A stretch of 64,000 bases of DNA, taken from NCBI RefSeq assembly GCF_001640365.1, contig NZ_LWMI01000016.1:62001-126000 (forward strand), in the 5' to 3' direction. The number at the start of each line of letters is the position of its first letter. Within the stretch, counting starts at the first letter, position 1. The notes below the pieces were generated by a model, which was not told where the DNA came from, made no database searches, and worked only from the letters and a program-made list of their open reading frames with translations. The stretch is from Candidatus Arsenophonus triatominarum. Its GTDB lineage: Bacteria; Pseudomonadota; Gammaproteobacteria; Enterobacterales; Enterobacteriaceae. Positions 11,068-21,810 of the stretch are shown piece by piece. A program made the position numbers and the translations under genes.

Positions 11068-11784
11068 CTATGCACTACGTTTTAATAACATCGATTTAAT
11101 GTGTCCAATAGCTTTAGTTGGATTTAAACCTTTTGGACAAACACTGACACAATTCATAATGCTATGACAGCGAAATACACTAAAAGCATCATTCAAATTA
11201 TCTAATCTGTTATCGGTTTCGGTATCCCGACTATCGATTAAAAAACGATAAGCAGCTAATAAACCGGCCGGACCAATGAATTTATCCGGATTCCACCAAA
11301 ATGATGGGCATGAGGTTGAACAACAAGCACAAAGAATACACTCATATAAGCCATCCAATTTTTCTCGTTGTGCAGGAGTCTGTAAATACTCACGAGCTGG
11401 TGAATTCTTGCCATCATTGATAAGGTAAGGACGAATTTTTTCATATTGAGTATAAAATTGAGCCATATCAACAATTAAATCTCGAACAACCGGTAAGCCT
11501 GGCAATGGGCGCACAACAATCTTTTTTTTATCACGACACAAAGCTGACAATGGAGTAATACAGGCCAAGCCATTTTTACCATTCATATTTAATCCATCAG
11601 AACCACAAACGCCTTCACGACAAGAACGACGAAATGCTAAAGTAGGATCTTTTTCTTTTAGTTGGATTAAAGCATCCAGCAACATCATGTCACTCCCTTT
11701 AGCGATCTCCAAACTGTAGTCTTGCATACGTGGCATATTATCGACGTCTGGATTGTAACGATAAATGGAAAATTCAATTTTCAT
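11068..11784 (-). CDS. sdhB: Succinate dehydrogenase iron-sulfur subunit
   Basis: The 238-residue protein has the same length as in E. coli. The N-terminal plant-ferredoxin-like domain carries Cys55 and Cys60 in SCREGVCGSDG for the 2Fe-2S cluster. The C-terminal domain has CILCACCSTSCP and CHSIMNCVSVCPKGLNP for the 4Fe-4S and 3Fe-4S clusters. It conducts electrons from SdhA's FAD to ubiquinone at the membrane anchor. It lies 36 bases after sdhA. Confidence 0.98.
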   Translation of the reverse strand: MKIEFSIYRYNPDVDNMPRMQDYSLEIAKGSDMMLLDALIQLKEKDPTLAFRRSCREGVCGSDGLNMNGKNGLACITPLSALCRDKKKIVVRPLPGLPVVRDLIVDMAQFYTQYEKIRPYLINDGKNSPAREYLQTPAQREKLDGLYECILCACCSTSCPSFWWNPDKFIGPAGLLAAYRFLIDSRDTETDNRLDNLNDAFSVFRCHSIMNCVSVCPKGLNPTKAIGHIKSMLLKRSA

Positions 11785-11820
11785 AATCTACTTTCTCCGC
11801 AACACTATTAACGCCACGCA

Positions 11821-13590
11821 TTAATAAGTACGTATTTTAGGTGGGAAGGGATCACCTAACTCAGGTTGCATATTGACTGCTCGGCGAGTCATAGTTCCAG
11901 ACTGTGGTAAATATAGCGTATGACATAACCAATTTGTATCATCACGATCAGGGTGGTCAAAACGACTATGTGCTCCCCGACTTTCAATACGAAAATTTGC
12001 CGCCTCTGCCGTTGCAAACGCTGTTTCTACCAAATTATCCAGCTCTAAACATTCAATGCGTTGGGTATTAAATTCGCGTGAAGTATCATCCAAACGGGCA
12101 TTTTTCAGACGTTCACGAATTACCTTTAATTCTTCTAAGCCCTTAACCATCGCATCGCCTTCACGAAAAACGGAAAAATTATGTTGCATACAGGCTTGTA
12201 ATGCTTTGCGAATTTCTACCGGATCTTCACCGCTTTGTGTATTATCCCAGCGATTTAAACGCGTTAAGGCCGCATCAATATCAGATTCACTGGCATCACG
12301 CATTGAGCCTTGTTCCAGTAAAGATTCTTTCAGATGTAAGCCAGCAGAACGTCCGAATACCACTAAATCAAGCAATGAATTTCCGCCCAAACGGTTTGCG
12401 CCATGAACGGAAACACAAGCTATTTCACCAACAGCAAATAATCCAGGGATCACAACATCTTCACCTTTTTCATTAATCATCAATGCCTGTCCGGTTACTT
12501 TAGTTGGGATCCCACCCATCATATAATGGCAAGTAGGGATAACAGGAATGGGTTCTTTAACCGGATCAACATGAGCAAAAGTCCTGGATAATTCAAGAAT
12601 ACCGGGTAATCGTGATTCCAACACTTCTTTACCTAAATGATCCAGTTTTAATTTAACATGTGGTCCCCAGCAGGGGTCATCACATCCCCTTTCTTCACGG
12701 ATCTCTATCATAATTGAGCGAGCAACAACATCGCGGCCCGCCAAATCTTTTGCATTTGGCGCATAACGCTCCATAAAGCGCTCACCATCTTTATTAAGTA
12801 AATAGCCACCCTCTCCCCGACATCCCTCTGTCACTAATACACCCGCACCAGCAATTCCAGTTGGATGAAATTGCCACATTTCCATATCCTGCAATGGCAC
12901 ACCTGCCCTGACAGCCATGCCAACACCGTCACCGGTATTAATATGGGCATTAGTTGTTGACTGATAAATTCTTCCTGCTCCACCTGTCGCAAGAATAGTG
13001 GCTTTAGCTTTAAAGTAAACGACCTCACCGGATTCCATACATAATGCGGTACAACCGACAATGTCACCATCCTGATTTTTAACTAAGTCAAGTGAATACC
13101 ATTCTGAGAAAATCGTGGTATGGTTTTTTAAATTCTGTTGATAAAGAGTATGCAAAAGGGCATGGCCAGTTCTATCTGCCGCCGCCGCGGTGCGAGCTGC
13201 TTGCTCACCACCAAAATTTTTTGACTGGCCACCAAATGGACGTTGATAAATACGACCGTCGTCTAAACGTGAAAATGGTAACCCCATATGCTCAAGTTCT
13301 AGTATGGCCTCAGGTCCGGTTTTGCACATGTATTCGATGGCATTTTGATCACCTATATAATCAGAGCCTTTAACGGTATCATACATATGCCATTGCCAAT
13401 CATCTTCATGCGTATTACCTAATGCAACGGTGATCCCGCCCTGAGCAGATACGGTGTGTGAACGTGTCGGGAAAACTTTAGAAATTAATGCACATGACAA
13501 ACCTAACTGAGAAATTTGCAACGCAGCTCGCATCCCCGCACCACCAGCACCAATAACAACGGCATCAAACTCTCTTACTGGTAATTTCAT
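11821..13590 (-). CDS. sdhA: Succinate dehydrogenase flavoprotein subunit
   Basis: The 589-residue protein has the dinucleotide-binding [10 protein letters not shown] motif at residues 14-23. His45 in [10 protein letters not shown] is the residue that covalently holds FAD. The substrate site HPTGIAGAG and the stretch [11 protein letters not shown] are also present. It oxidises succinate to fumarate. It abuts sdhD with no intergenic base and precedes sdhB in the sdhCDAB order. Confidence 0.98.
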   Translation of the reverse strand: MKLPVREFDAVVIGAGGAGMRAALQISQLGLSCALISKVFPTRSHTVSAQGGITVALGNTHEDDWQWHMYDTVKGSDYIGDQNAIEYMCKTGPEAILELEHMGLPFSRLDDGRIYQRPFGGQSKNFGGEQAARTAAAADRTGHALLHTLYQQNLKNHTTIFSEWYSLDLVKNQDGDIVGCTALCMESGEVVYFKAKATILATGGAGRIYQSTTNAHINTGDGVGMAVRAGVPLQDMEMWQFHPTGIAGAGVLVTEGCRGEGGYLLNKDGERFMERYAPNAKDLAGRDVVARSIMIEIREERGCDDPCWGPHVKLKLDHLGKEVLESRLPGILELSRTFAHVDPVKEPIPVIPTCHYMMGGIPTKVTGQALMINEKGEDVVIPGLFAVGEIACVSVHGANRLGGNSLLDLVVFGRSAGLHLKESLLEQGSMRDASESDIDAALTRLNRWDNTQSGEDPVEIRKALQACMQHNFSVFREGDAMVKGLEELKVIRERLKNARLDDTSREFNTQRIECLELDNLVETAFATAEAANFRIESRGAHSRFDHPDRDDTNWLCHTLYLPQSGTMTRRAVNMQPELGDPFPPKIRTY

Positions 13591-13935
13591 TTACGCTCCC
13601 CACACTACTATTGTTCCATAAATTAAATAAGTCATTAATATAACAATAAAAAATAGTTGTAATAATAATCGCAAGGCAATTGACTTAACATAATCGGTTA
13701 ATACTTGCCATAAACCTATCCAGGCATGTATTAATATGGAAATGAGCGTTAAAATAGTAAAAATTTTTGTTGTTGGAAAAGCAAAAAAAGTCTGCCAAAC
13801 AGTATAATTTAAATCAGTTGTGACAATAAAACTAACAATATAAAACGTATAAAGGGCAATAATAATGGCAGACGCACGAAGTAGCAGCCAATCTTGTGTG
13901 CCAGTGCGGCCTAATGTTGATGCATTAACTACCAT
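13591..13935 (-). CDS. sdhD: Succinate dehydrogenase membrane anchor SdhD
   Basis: The 114-residue protein has three membrane helices. The heme/quinone-site motif [15 protein letters not shown] contains the conserved His and the Asp-Tyr pair. With SdhC it anchors SdhAB and binds heme b and ubiquinone. It overlaps sdhC by seven bases and adjoins sdhA. Confidence 0.95.
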   Translation of the reverse strand: MVVNASTLGRTGTQDWLLLRASAIIIALYTFYIVSFIVTTDLNYTVWQTFFAFPTTKIFTILTLISILIHAWIGLWQVLTDYVKSIALRLLLQLFFIVILMTYLIYGTIVVWGA

Positions 13936-14306
13936 ACAAAAACCCCCGCTAAGATCGACAAAATAGCGGTAATAATAAACGCAATTATCGCTGAAATACG
14001 TCCCACAGACAAACTCTCATCGATAAAACCAAAATCCATTAGCATATGACGAATGCCGCCACAAATATGATATATCAGTGCAGTCAATACACCCCAAATA
14101 ATGAATTTTATAAAAAAGCTACCCATAATTTCAGCAGCATATTGAAAACCTTCCAGTGAAGAAAGCGATAATCCCAGCAGCCATAACAAAATACCGACCG
14201 CAATAAAGGTAATAACGCCAGAGACACGATGTAAAATCGAAGCTATTGCAGTAATCGGAAAATGAATTGTCTGCAATTGAAGATTGATAGATCTTTGTTT
14301 TTTCAC
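13929..14306 (-). CDS. sdhC: Succinate dehydrogenase cytochrome b556 subunit SdhC
   Basis: The 125 residues form three transmembrane helices. The signature HRVSGV follows the N-terminal segment, and the heme-ligand region [14 protein letters not shown] is near residue 82. It is the promoter-proximal gene of the sdhCDAB-sucABCD cluster, and its upstream region is shared with divergent gltA. Confidence 0.95.
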   Translation of the reverse strand: MKKQRSINLQLQTIHFPITAIASILHRVSGVITFIAVGILLWLLGLSLSSLEGFQYAAEIMGSFFIKFIIWGVLTALIYHICGGIRHMLMDFGFIDESLSVGRISAIIAFIITAILSILAGVFVW

Positions 14307-14925
14307 AATTTATGCCCACACAGCTCTTTATTGTTTTCCTACCTCCGGACCTGGAGCAGAAATCAAACAGCGATCGTGATAACAAAGCACAACTCAGCTT
14401 ATAAATTAATCCCTAACATATTTGCAAAAGTTGTTACTCATTAACGCTGGGTACCCCTACCACAAGGTAATCCGGAGACCTCATTTGCAGTATATGACCT
14501 TCACATGCCCATTACAATTACAACACATTATGTTTGGAGAGATTTAGCTTGAACAGTGAGTGTGATCACGATTTAAACATCGGTCATTAAATTAATAATG
14601 TAATTTGACAAGAAACAAACATTTATCTTACATATGATTAAGTTGAATTAATTAGTCATTATCTCCACACAAAAGAAGAAATTATGTAAAATAAAAATGC
14701 TAGATTGTTATCCATAAAAAACCTAATGTTATTGTTGGTATAATTTAAAATATATAAAGAACAGAATAGATTATGAATTGTTAATAAAAAATTTTATTAA
14801 ATAAAAACTTCGTTAAAAAACATGATTCAAGCCTTTTAATAAATGAAATATCATGCAATTTCTAAGCGTTTTATCATGCTTTCATGGTTGTCGGAAATTG
14901 CGTTTTAGCGCTAAGGAGACCCGTA
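14307..14925. promoter_or_regulatory. Divergent sdhC-gltA control region
   Basis: This 619-base AT-rich region between sdhC (minus) and gltA (plus) holds no credible gene and must carry both promoters. In E. coli the equivalent region binds ArcA and CRP; I could not place those sites with confidence. A clear Shine-Dalgarno, AAGGAG at 14913-14918, decides the gltA start at 14926. Confidence 0.7.
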
Positions 14926-16221
14926 ATGGCAGGCAAAGAAAAAAAGATTATAGAATTAGTCGATAAAGATGCAGAAAAAATTGAGCTTGAAGCACTAAAC
15001 CCTACACTTGGGATCGATGTAATTGATGTCCGAGGATTAGGCTCCAAAGGTTACTTTACCTATGATCCTGGCTTTACCTCGACCGCATCCTGCGAGTCTA
15101 AAATTACCTATATAGATGGAGATAAAGGTATTCTTTTGCACCGCGGATATCCTATTGATCAATTGGCTACCAATTCTACTTATTTAGAAGTTTGTTATAT
15201 ACTACTCTACGGTGAAAAACCTTCACAAAACGACTATGACAGCTTTAAAAAAATTGTCACCGAACATACAATGATCCACGATCAAATTACTCGGCTTTTG
15301 CAAGGTTTCCGTCGTGATTCTCATCCAATGGCAATCCTTTGTGGTGTAACCGGCGCACTAGCGGCTTTCTATCACGACTCATTGGATGTTAATAATCCGC
15401 GTCATCGTGAAATAGCGGCATTTAGATTACTATCAAAAATGCCTACCGTTGCAGCAATGTGTTATAAATACTCTATTGGTCAACCTTTTATTTACCCACA
15501 AAATTCCCTCTCTTATTCTGCGAATTTCCTTCATATGATGTTTGCTACACCTTGTGAAAAATATCAGGTTAATCCAATCATAGAACGGGCCATGGATCGA
15601 ATTTTTATTCTGCATGCTGATCATGAACAAAATGCATCAACTTCAACAGTAAGAACTGCTGGCTCTTCTGGCGCTAATCCATTTGCTTGTATTGCTGCGG
15701 GAATCGCCTCTCTTTGGGGGCCGGCTCACGGTGGTGCCAATGAAGCCTGTTTACGCATGCTAGAAGAGATTCAAACTGTCGAAAATATTCCTAAATTTAT
15801 CAAACGGGCAAAAGACAAAGATGATCCCTTCCGTTTAATGGGGTTTGGCCATCGGGTTTATAAAAATTATGATCCCCGCGCAACTGTTATGAAACAGACC
15901 TGCGATGAAGTACTTAAAGAACTTAAATTAAATGATAATATATTAGAAGTCGCCAAGCAGTTAGAACATATAGCCCTAAATGACCCCTATTTTATTGAGA
16001 AAAAACTTTATCCCAATGTGGATTTCTATTCTGGCATCATTTCAAAAGCAATAGGGATCCCAACAACCATGTTTACGGTTATTTTTGCTATTGCTCGTAC
16101 AATTGGTTGGATTGCTCACTGGAACGAAATGCATGATGAAGAATTAAAAATAGCACGTCCCCGTCAATTATATACCGGCTATAAACAAAGAGATTTTCAT
16201 AGCGATTTAACCAAAAAATAG
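14926..16221 (+). CDS. gltA: Citrate synthase (type II)
   Basis: The 431 residues run from the ATG that follows AAGGAG; an in-frame ATG 42 bases upstream lacks support from homologues. The family-identical stretches [24 protein letters not shown] (active-site His), [14 protein letters not shown] (second His) and YPNVDFYSG (catalytic Asp) are all present. It condenses oxaloacetate with acetyl-CoA at the entry to the TCA cycle. It is the only plus-strand gene in this block, divergent from sdhC as in E. coli. Confidence 0.98.
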   Translation: MAGKEKKIIELVDKDAEKIELEALNPTLGIDVIDVRGLGSKGYFTYDPGFTSTASCESKITYIDGDKGILLHRGYPIDQLATNSTYLEVCYILLYGEKPSQNDYDSFKKIVTEHTMIHDQITRLLQGFRRDSHPMAILCGVTGALAAFYHDSLDVNNPRHREIAAFRLLSKMPTVAAMCYKYSIGQPFIYPQNSLSYSANFLHMMFATPCEKYQVNPIIERAMDRIFILHADHEQNASTSTVRTAGSSGANPFACIAAGIASLWGPAHGGANEACLRMLEEIQTVENIPKFIKRAKDKDDPFRLMGFGHRVYKNYDPRATVMKQTCDEVLKELKLNDNILEVAKQLEHIALNDPYFIEKKLYPNVDFYSGIISKAIGIPTTMFTVIFAIARTIGWIAHWNEMHDEELKIARPRQLYTGYKQRDFHSDLTKK

Positions 16222-16240
16222 TTAATTGTTATTGATAAAT

Positions 16241-16303
16241 AAACTGTGTCTTACTATTTTATTTTGCATAAACAATCATCATATAGAATACAAGACACAG
16301 TTT
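16241..16303. repeat. 12-bp inverted repeat downstream of gltA
   Basis: AAACTGTGTCTT at 16241-16252 is the exact complement of AAGACACAGTTT at 16292-16303, with 39 bases between. It lies between the convergent gltA and ybgI genes. It could form a long-loop hairpin acting as a weak bidirectional terminator, though no T-run follows. Confidence 0.5.
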
Positions 16304-16361
16304 AGTGATAACCCTTTGTTTTAATACTTTTTAGCTGGCTTGGTGTTTATCTTTACAAAAA

Positions 16362-17105
16362 TTAGGCAGGATTAGGTATATCGATAAAAGTCACCTCAAA
16401 TCCATAATCTTTTTGCAGCCATTCACCTAACATTTTAACGCCAAATCGCTCCGTTGCATGATGACCTGCGGCATAAAAATGGATCCCCATTTCTCTGGCA
16501 ATATGGATCGTTTGCTCAGAAACTTCACCAGTCACAAAAGCATCAACACCTACCTCGGCTGCTTGTTGAATAAAATTTTGTCCACCCCCTGTACACCAGG
16601 CAATGGTACTGATCTCTTTTGGGCCATTATCACCACAATACAAGGGTTGTCGAGCTAACTTATTCGTTAAACGCGACATTAAATCATCAGCCGTTATCGG
16701 TTGAGTAAAACTACCCATTGGCAATAAAGGCGAAATAAGCTTTTCAAACCGAACCCCCATGATATTCCCCAACTGCGCGTTATTACCCGAAATGGGATGG
16801 GCATCAAGGGGCAAATGATAACCATAAAGGTTAATATCATTACAAAGCAATGTTTTTAATCGATTACGCTTCATATTAAGAATAACGGCGGCTTCATTTT
16901 TCCAAAAATAACCATGATGAACAATAATCGCATCTGCAGCTAATTTTACTGCTTCATCAAGTAACGCTTGCGATGCAGTCACACCAGTCACGATTTTTTT
17001 TACCTCTGAGCGCCCTTCCACCTGAAGCCCATTGGGCGCATAGTCTTGATATTCATAAATATTCAAGTGCGTATTGATTAGTTGTTCTAATTCAATATTA
17101 TGCAT
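16362..17105 (-). CDS. ybgI: Nif3-family dinuclear metal hydrolase YbgI
   Basis: The 247 residues equal the E. coli length. The metal-binding signature VHHGYFWKNE, the glycine-rich AWCTGGGQNFIQQA, and the late AAGHHATERFG and EVSEQTIH motifs are conserved. The family forms a toroidal hexamer with a two-metal site; the physiological substrate is not settled, although annotation pipelines call it GTP cyclohydrolase 1 type 2-like. It is convergent with gltA and separated from fabF by a MITE copy. Confidence 0.95.
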   Translation of the reverse strand: MHNIELEQLINTHLNIYEYQDYAPNGLQVEGRSEVKKIVTGVTASQALLDEAVKLAADAIIVHHGYFWKNEAAVILNMKRNRLKTLLCNDINLYGYHLPLDAHPISGNNAQLGNIMGVRFEKLISPLLPMGSFTQPITADDLMSRLTNKLARQPLYCGDNGPKEISTIAWCTGGGQNFIQQAAEVGVDAFVTGEVSEQTIHIAREMGIHFYAAGHHATERFGVKMLGEWLQKDYGFEVTFIDIPNPA

Positions 17106-17148
17106 TACTTACCTATCCTATTTGTAAAACTGATTTATTTTATTAAAT

Positions 17149-17340
17149 CACGAGTTTCGCACAGGCATATAAAATTCCAGAAATGGCTTAAAAGCAATGG
17201 TTAATTTGCAAGTTACTAAAACGTATAAATTTGTTTAAATTACAATAAGTTGCTTTTAATTCATAAGATTTTGTCTATTTATATATTATGCTGAATTAAA
17301 CTTAAAAATAGAGCGTTTTTTTATTGGTGCGAAACTCGTG
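17149..17340 (+). mobile_element. 192-bp MITE-like element, copy 1
   Basis: This is a non-coding element bounded by CACGAGTTTCGCAC and its inverse complement. It sits between the ybgI start and the fabF stop, 33 bases from fabF. It is nearly identical to six other copies in the window. No clear flanking duplication remains, so this is either an old insertion or one edited by recombination. Confidence 0.88.
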
Positions 17341-17373
17341 TTAGATTGAGGCTTCTTTATAAGAAAATATCAA

Positions 17374-18639
17374 TTAATTGACTTTACGAAAAATAATCGA
17401 ACCATTTGTACCGCCAAAACCAAAAGAATTGCATAATGCATACTGCATATCTTCAACTTTACGTTTCTTATCCGGTATAAAATCTAGCCGTCCTGTCTTC
17501 ACTAATTCGTCTAATTCACTATCGAGATTTTCAAGGTTAATTGTTGGAGGAATAAGTTGATCTCTTAACGACAAAATCGTAAAAATAGATTCAATTGCAC
17601 CTGCTGCACCTAATAAATGACCGGTCATCGATTTAGTCGAGCTAACCAATATTTTACTCTGCTCTGGGTAAATTGATGCAACTGCTCGCGCCTCAGCAAT
17701 ATCTCCTGCCGGTGTTGATGTACCATGAGCATTAATGTAACCTATTTTTTCTGCGTTTATACCTGCATCGTGTAACGCATTTGTCATGGCCAGTGCCGCA
17801 CCTTCACCATTCTCTGGTGGTGACGTCATATGATAGGCATCACTACTCATACCGAAACCCGCAAATTCAGCATAGATTTTAGCGCCTCGAGCTTTAGCAT
17901 GTTCATACTCTTCCAGCACCAAAATACCCGCTCCATCGCCTAATACAAAACCATCTCGCTCCTGATCCCAAGGTCGGCTTGCTCGCTCAGGTTCGTCATT
18001 ACGTTTTGATAAGGCTTTGAGGGAGCCAAATCCAGCAATACCTAAGGATGTACTTGCTTTTTCTGCGCCACCTGCCAGCATGATATCCGCGTCACCATAA
18101 GCAATAATCCGCGCTGCGTGACCAATGTTATGCACCCCAGAAGTACAAGCGGTAGCAATAGAGATAGTTGGGCCTTTAAAGCCATAAATAATACTTAAGT
18201 ATCCAGCCACCATATTGATAATAGTTGAAGGAACAAAAAAAGGACTTACTTTACGCGGGCCATTAGTCAGTAAAACATCACAGTTTTCCTGGATTAGTCC
18301 TAATCCGCCAATACCAGAACCAATTGCTGCGCCAATACGATGCGCATTTTTTTCTGTGATTTCTATACCTGCATCTTCGATAGCTTGTTTACCAGCAGCA
18401 AGCCCATATTGAATAAAAAGATCCATCTTGCGCGCATCTTTAGCCGAAATACCATAATCGTCATGATTAAAATTTTTAACTAGACCGGCGAACTTGGTTG
18501 TATGGTTTTCAGTGTTAAAATGCTCGATAAGGCTGATGCCACTCTGTCTAGCACATACAGCATTCCAAGATGACTCAACTGTGTTGCCGACAGGAGATAA
18601 CATGCCGAGTCCAGTCACAACTACTCGACGTTTAGACAC
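17374..18639 (-). CDS. fabF: 3-oxoacyl-ACP synthase II
   Basis: The 421-residue thiolase-fold condensing enzyme (E. coli 413) begins [19 protein letters not shown]. It has the nucleophile motif [13 protein letters not shown] and the catalytic histidines in [11 protein letters not shown] and [12 protein letters not shown]. It elongates acyl-ACP and drives temperature-dependent unsaturated fatty-acid synthesis. It is the last gene of the yceD-rpmF-plsX-fabHDG-acpP-fabF cluster, 101 bases after acpP. Confidence 0.97.
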   Translation of the reverse strand: MSKRRVVVTGLGMLSPVGNTVESSWNAVCARQSGISLIEHFNTENHTTKFAGLVKNFNHDDYGISAKDARKMDLFIQYGLAAGKQAIEDAGIEITEKNAHRIGAAIGSGIGGLGLIQENCDVLLTNGPRKVSPFFVPSTIINMVAGYLSIIYGFKGPTISIATACTSGVHNIGHAARIIAYGDADIMLAGGAEKASTSLGIAGFGSLKALSKRNDEPERASRPWDQERDGFVLGDGAGILVLEEYEHAKARGAKIYAEFAGFGMSSDAYHMTSPPENGEGAALAMTNALHDAGINAEKIGYINAHGTSTPAGDIAEARAVASIYPEQSKILVSSTKSMTGHLLGAAGAIESIFTILSLRDQLIPPTINLENLDSELDELVKTGRLDFIPDKKRKVEDMQYALCNSFGFGGTNGSIIFRKVN

Positions 18640-18680
18640 GTATATCCTCCAGAAAAAGGAATAAGTTTCGGTGAAAATAT

Positions 18681-18700
18681 AGGCGGTCGATCGACCGCCT
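18681..18700. repeat. 20-bp perfect palindrome between acpP and fabF
   Basis: The 20 bases AGGCGGTCGATCGACCGCCT are self-complementary and unusually GC-rich for this genome. As RNA they give a stem of eight pairs with a 4-base loop. There is no T-run. A role in differential acpP/fabF expression or mRNA processing is plausible. Confidence 0.6.
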
Positions 18701-18740
18701 GAATATGTGTATAAAAGCTCTATATAATTAAATTTACGGC

Positions 18741-19007
18741 TTATGAGCTATGGCTATTAATATAATCAATAGCTGCTTGCACTGTCGTGATTTTTTCCGC
18801 TTCTTCATCAGGAATTTCGGTATCAAACTCTTCTTCTAATGCCATGACTAGTTCAACAGTGTCAAGAGAATCCGCACCTAAATCCTCAACAAATGAAGAA
18901 TTATTTGCAACTTCATCTTCTTTAACACCTAACTGTTCAGCAATTATTTTTTTAACACGCTTTTCAATATCATTGTCGTTGTCAACACGTTGGTCTTTAG
19001 TGCTCAT
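18741..19007 (-). CDS. acpP: Acyl carrier protein with N-terminal insertion
   Basis: The 88-residue ACP carries the phosphopantetheine site [12 protein letters not shown] (Ser47 from the chosen start) and the family-identical tail [15 protein letters not shown]. It is the cofactor-bearing carrier for every step of fatty-acid synthesis. The start MSTKDQ matches the MST start of E. coli ACP, but about ten extra residues (DQRVDNDND) sit before the conserved IEKRVKKII. An in-frame ATG 33 bases further upstream lacks homology. A weak TAGGAA ribosome site lies about 10 bases before the start. Confidence 0.95.
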   Translation of the reverse strand: MSTKDQRVDNDNDIEKRVKKIIAEQLGVKEDEVANNSSFVEDLGADSLDTVELVMALEEEFDTEIPDEEAEKITTVQAAIDYINSHSS

Positions 19008-19156
19008 ACTATTTAAATTCCTATTAAAACTCGCTTTCACGATGGTTTTCGTAGTTTAGATACAGGAAAGGCACAACCCAATCCTGGCTATTCGAACCTG
19101 ATTTCGCATTATTATATGCTATTTTAGCATTAACCATGCAAATGATTCATTGGTTT

Positions 19157-19891
19157 TTAAATCATACACATGCCACCATTGACATGTAATGTTTCACCCG
19201 TGATGTAAGCTGCTTCATCAGAAGCTAAAAATGCTACAGCACTGGCAATTTCTTTTGCATCACCGAGCCGCCCCACAGGAACATTAGCTAAAATGCCTGC
19301 TTGCTGTTCATCTGTCAATGCTCGAGTCATATCGGTTTCTATGAAACCAGGTGAAACAACATTCACCGTAATACCGCGGGTAGCTACTTCACGTGCTAAT
19401 GATTTACTAAAAGCGATAACACCTGCTTTAGCCGCTGCATAATTTGCCTGCCCAACATTACCTAATGTGCCAATCACTGAGCCAACAGAAATAATGCGAC
19501 CATAACGTTTTTTCATCATTGAACGCATTATAGCTTTGGATAGACTAAAGATAGAAGTTAAGTTTGTATCAATAACTCTGTCCCACTCTTCTTTTTTCAT
19601 TCGCAGCAATAGATTATCATTGGTAATACCTGCATTATTAACTAAAATATCAATTTCACCAAATTCTGCACGAATTTTAGATAGAGTACTATCAATAGAT
19701 TCAGTGTCTGTCACATTCAAGACATAACCTTTACCTTTATCACCAAGATAGCTACTAATCGCCTCGGCACCTTCTTTGCTTGTAGCAGTACCAACTACTT
19801 TCGCACCACGTTCAGCCAGCAGTTCAGCTATTGATCGCCCGATACCACGACTTGCCCCAGTTACCAAGGCTATTTTTCCATCAAAACTCAT
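19157..19891 (-). CDS. fabG: 3-oxoacyl-ACP reductase
   Basis: This short-chain dehydrogenase of 244 residues has the same length as E. coli FabG. The cofactor loop GASRGIG is at residues 12-18, NNAG is at about 86-89, and the catalytic triad Ser138, Tyr151 and Lys155 lies in QANYAAAKAG. It reduces 3-oxoacyl-ACP with NADPH. It lies eight bases after fabD. Confidence 0.97.
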   Translation of the reverse strand: MSFDGKIALVTGASRGIGRSIAELLAERGAKVVGTATSKEGAEAISSYLGDKGKGYVLNVTDTESIDSTLSKIRAEFGEIDILVNNAGITNDNLLLRMKKEEWDRVIDTNLTSIFSLSKAIMRSMMKKRYGRIISVGSVIGTLGNVGQANYAAAKAGVIAFSKSLAREVATRGITVNVVSPGFIETDMTRALTDEQQAGILANVPVGRLGDAKEIASAVAFLASDEAAYITGETLHVNGGMCMI

Positions 19892-19898
19892 GTTTTCC

Positions 19899-20831
19899 TC
19901 AATTATTTATCAACGCAGCGTTTAATGATGCCGTATCATTAATCGCTACCAAATTAATCGTACTCACAATGCGCTTAGTTAAACCAGTCAATACTTTACC
20001 TGGCCCTATTTCTAATAATTGCACGATCCCTTGCTCAGCCATGAATTCGATGGTTTCAACCCAGCGTACAGGATTATACAGCTGCCTGACTAAAGCCTGT
20101 CGAATACCCTCTACCGAATTTTCGATTTTAACATCGACATTATTTACAACAGCGATATTAGGCTTATTAAATACAACTTCTTCTAATGCTTGCGCTAATT
20201 TTTTTGCAGCAGGCTGCATCAATGCACAATGTGAAGGTACACTGACAGCCAACGGTAAAGTACGTTTTGCACCAGCAGCTTTACATAAGGCTGCCGCTCT
20301 CTCAACAGCACTTTTTTCACCGGCAATAACAACCTGACCTGGCGAATTAAAATTAACTGCAGAAACCACTTGGCCTTGTTCAGCTTGCTGACACGATGCT
20401 AATACTGATTCATTATCCAAACCAATAATTGCATACATAGCCCCCATCCCTGCCGGCACAGACTCTTGCATCAATTGCCCGCGTAGTTCTACCAATTTGA
20501 CAGCGGATTTAAAATCGATGACATCGGCACAGACCAATGCAGAATATTCACCTAAACTATGGCCTGCCATTAGTGTAGGCATTTTGCCTTTTTTTTCCTG
20601 CCATACTCGAAAAATTGCCACAGATGCGGATAAAAGTGCTGGCTGTGTTTTCCAAGTTTTATTTAATTCTTCTTTTGAGCCACTTTGGACCAAATCCCAT
20701 AAATCATATCCTAAGACATTAGAAGACTCAGCAAACGTTTCCTCTACTACTGCAAACTCTCTTGCTAGATCAGCTAACATGCCCTGAGATTGAGAACCTT
20801 GGCCAGGAAAGATCATTGCAAAATTAGACAT
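19899..20831 (-). CDS. fabD: Malonyl-CoA:ACP transacylase
   Basis: The 310-residue protein has the GQGSQSQGM motif near the N-terminus, the nucleophile elbow GHSLGEYSAL (Ser92) and SVPSHCALM with the catalytic His. It loads malonyl groups onto ACP for FabH and FabF. It lies 20 bases after fabH and is intact. Confidence 0.97.
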   Translation of the reverse strand: MSNFAMIFPGQGSQSQGMLADLAREFAVVEETFAESSNVLGYDLWDLVQSGSKEELNKTWKTQPALLSASVAIFRVWQEKKGKMPTLMAGHSLGEYSALVCADVIDFKSAVKLVELRGQLMQESVPAGMGAMYAIIGLDNESVLASCQQAEQGQVVSAVNFNSPGQVVIAGEKSAVERAAALCKAAGAKRTLPLAVSVPSHCALMQPAAKKLAQALEEVVFNKPNIAVVNNVDVKIENSVEGIRQALVRQLYNPVRWVETIEFMAEQGIVQLLEIGPGKVLTGLTKRIVSTINLVAINDTASLNAALINN

Positions 20832-20850
20832 TTTTATTTTCCTGTATAAT

Positions 20851-21804
20851 TTAAAAACGGATCAGCGCTGAGCCCCAAGTAAAACCACCACCAAATGCTT
20901 CAAGCAATATCATTTGCCCTCGCTGTATGCGGCCATCTCTGACTGCTTCATCAAACGCTGTTGGTACTGATGCTGCTGAAGTATTACCGTGTCTATCCAG
21001 CGTAATAACGACTTTATCCATTGGCATAGCCAGCTTTTTTGCTGTTGCTTGAATAATCCGTAAATTAGCTTGATGCGGGACTAACCAATCCAATTTTGAT
21101 TTATCTAGTACATTTTTTTCTAATGTTTCACCCACAACATTAGCTAATTCACTCACCGCGATCTTAAAAACCTCATTACCCGCCATTGTGACATAAGTTG
21201 GCTCTGAGCATTTACTATGTTCTTGATGGCGTAAAGTTAACCAATCACCATAATTACCATCGGCATGTAAATGGGTCGACAAAATTCCTGGCTCTGGTGA
21301 ACCGCCGACAACGATTGCACCTGCTGCATCACCAAATAAAATAAGTGTACTACGATCATTCGGATCTAATACTCTAGATAATACATCAGAACCAATAACT
21401 AATGCCTTCTTCGCCATCCCTGTTCTAATAAACTGATCACTAATACTCAGTGCATAAGTGAAGCCAGCACATGCAGCAGCAACATCAAATGCGGCACAGT
21501 TTTTAATGCCTAATATTTGTTGGATTTGGCATGCCGCACTTGGAAAAGCATGGGTCGAAGAAGTCGTTGCTACAATGATTAAATCAATCTCATTAGCTGT
21601 GATGCCAGCCATTTCTAACGCTTTTTGCGCAGCATTAGCACCCATTGTAGATACATTATCTTCTTCTGTTGCGATGCGGCGTTCTTTAATTCCTGTTCGG
21701 GTAGTTATCCATTCATCAGAAGTATCTACCATTTTTTCTAAATCAGCATTCGTACGAATCTGTACAGGCAAATAGCTGCCAGTACCTAAGATTTTTGTAT
21801 ACAT
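20851..21804 (-). CDS. fabH: 3-oxoacyl-ACP synthase III
   Basis: The 317 residues match the E. coli length. The active-site Cys112 lies in [13 protein letters not shown], His244 in VPHQANLRI and Asn274 in HGNTSAAS. It starts fatty-acid synthesis by condensing acetyl-CoA with malonyl-ACP. It lies seven bases after plsX. Confidence 0.97.
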   Translation of the reverse strand: MYTKILGTGSYLPVQIRTNADLEKMVDTSDEWITTRTGIKERRIATEEDNVSTMGANAAQKALEMAGITANEIDLIIVATTSSTHAFPSAACQIQQILGIKNCAAFDVAAACAGFTYALSISDQFIRTGMAKKALVIGSDVLSRVLDPNDRSTLILFGDAAGAIVVGGSPEPGILSTHLHADGNYGDWLTLRHQEHSKCSEPTYVTMAGNEVFKIAVSELANVVGETLEKNVLDKSKLDWLVPHQANLRIIQATAKKLAMPMDKVVITLDRHGNTSAASVPTAFDEAVRDGRIQRGQMILLEAFGGGFTWGSALIRF

Positions 21805-21810
21805 TTTGCT

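Noticed and set aside
14560..14575. CRP-like TGTGATCACG in the sdhC-gltA region
   Set aside because: The second half-site TCACA is not at the required 6-base spacing.
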